NCBI GenBank assembly: GCA_964650965.1
Contig: CAZYYO010000013.1
Location: 1-43,894 of the forward strand
Direction of reading: 5' to 3'
Source of the DNA: CAZYYO01 sp964650965
GTDB taxonomy: Bacteria > Bacillota > Clostridia > Lachnospirales > Lachnospiraceae
DNA length: 43,894 nt
This document shows, in pieces, positions 43,732-43,894 of this stretch. The notes beneath the pieces were generated by a model. It was not told the DNA's origin. It did no database searches and was given only the letters and a program-made list of their open reading frames with translations. Positions within the stretch are counted from its first letter, which is position 1, and each line of letters opens with the position of its first letter. The translations under genes were made by a program, and so were the position numbers.

Positions 43732-43894
43732 AGCTTCCTCCTTTTTATTTTACCAGCCACCTTCGACACGTTCCTTTTCTAGTATAGGTATTGTAAAGTC
43801 CTGGATTTGTGCTGGCTGTTCTCTGTCACCGTTGCTCAATGACAGACTTGGACATTTTTTCGCTGGATTTTTGTCTTATGAGCTCGCCCTGTTC
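43732..43894. other. intergenic region at right edge
   Basis: Upstream region of the AraC gene, with its ribosome site at 43735-43741. Minus-strand -10 candidates TATACT and TACAAT occur near 43777-43796 without clear -35 boxes. No gene is seen. Confidence 0.4.

Noticed and set aside
1..43894. CRISPR array, tRNA, rRNA, insertion sequence or prophage
   Set aside because: No regularly spaced repeats, cloverleaf, transposase or integrase were found on reading both strands.

Overview
The window looks like a chromosomal segment of an anaerobic, low-to-moderate GC Firmicute, most likely a butyrate-producing member of the Lachnospiraceae. The evidence is an oxygen-sensitive class III ribonucleotide reductase (nrdD/nrdG), a butyryl-CoA:acetate CoA-transferase, a glmS ribozyme, KTG-type sortase tails, BspA-like leucine-rich repeats, ECF transport genes and strong AGGAGG ribosome sites throughout. 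I see no tRNA, rRNA, CRISPR array, phage gene or insertion sequence. The species cannot be fixed from the sequence alone.

Layout. 1-4.65 kb holds envelope genes: two secreted or anchored surface proteins, a VanZ-like membrane protein, UppP (lipid carrier recycling) and a secreted SGNH hydrolase. 4.7-9.0 kb holds nrdD behind a promoter with two tandem NrdR boxes, then a truncated diguanylate cyclase and a REC-PAS remnant, then nrdG. 9.0-12.8 kb holds an MBL-fold hydrolase and a redox operon (flavodoxin, OhrR-type MarR regulator with its sensing cysteine, thioredoxin, histidine phosphatase) behind an OhrR-like operator, then a 5'-nucleotidase. 12.8-17.8 kb holds but (minus strand), an rRNA uracil methyltransferase (plus strand), and glmS with its ribozyme (minus strand). 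17.9-21.4 kb is a MacAB/YknXYZ-like efflux system. 21.5-24.6 kb is a large REC-GGDEF-EAL-REC-GGDEF gene with an in-frame stop. 24.7-27.6 kb is the TrkA/TrkH potassium uptake pair. 27.7-32.7 kb is one operon of two SAM hydroxide adenosyltransferase (DUF62) paralogues interleaved with a complete ECF transporter. 32.8-42.8 kb is a hybrid histidine kinase, a BspA-like LRR surface protein, and a MoxR-DUF58-transglutaminase-like triad. The window ends with an AraC-family regulator on the minus strand.

Two themes stand out. First, the DUF62/ECF operon looks like a dedicated uptake or salvage system for an adenosyl or nucleoside-like compound rather than a riboflavin transporter. Second, five signalling or surface genes (7.2, 21.6, 32.8, 34.6 and 39.4 kb), and possibly a sixth at the left edge, carry a stop, frameshift or fusion scar, while the housekeeping genes are open. 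This is either real decay of the sensory and surface layer or a cluster of sequence errors. Reads or a close relative would decide.
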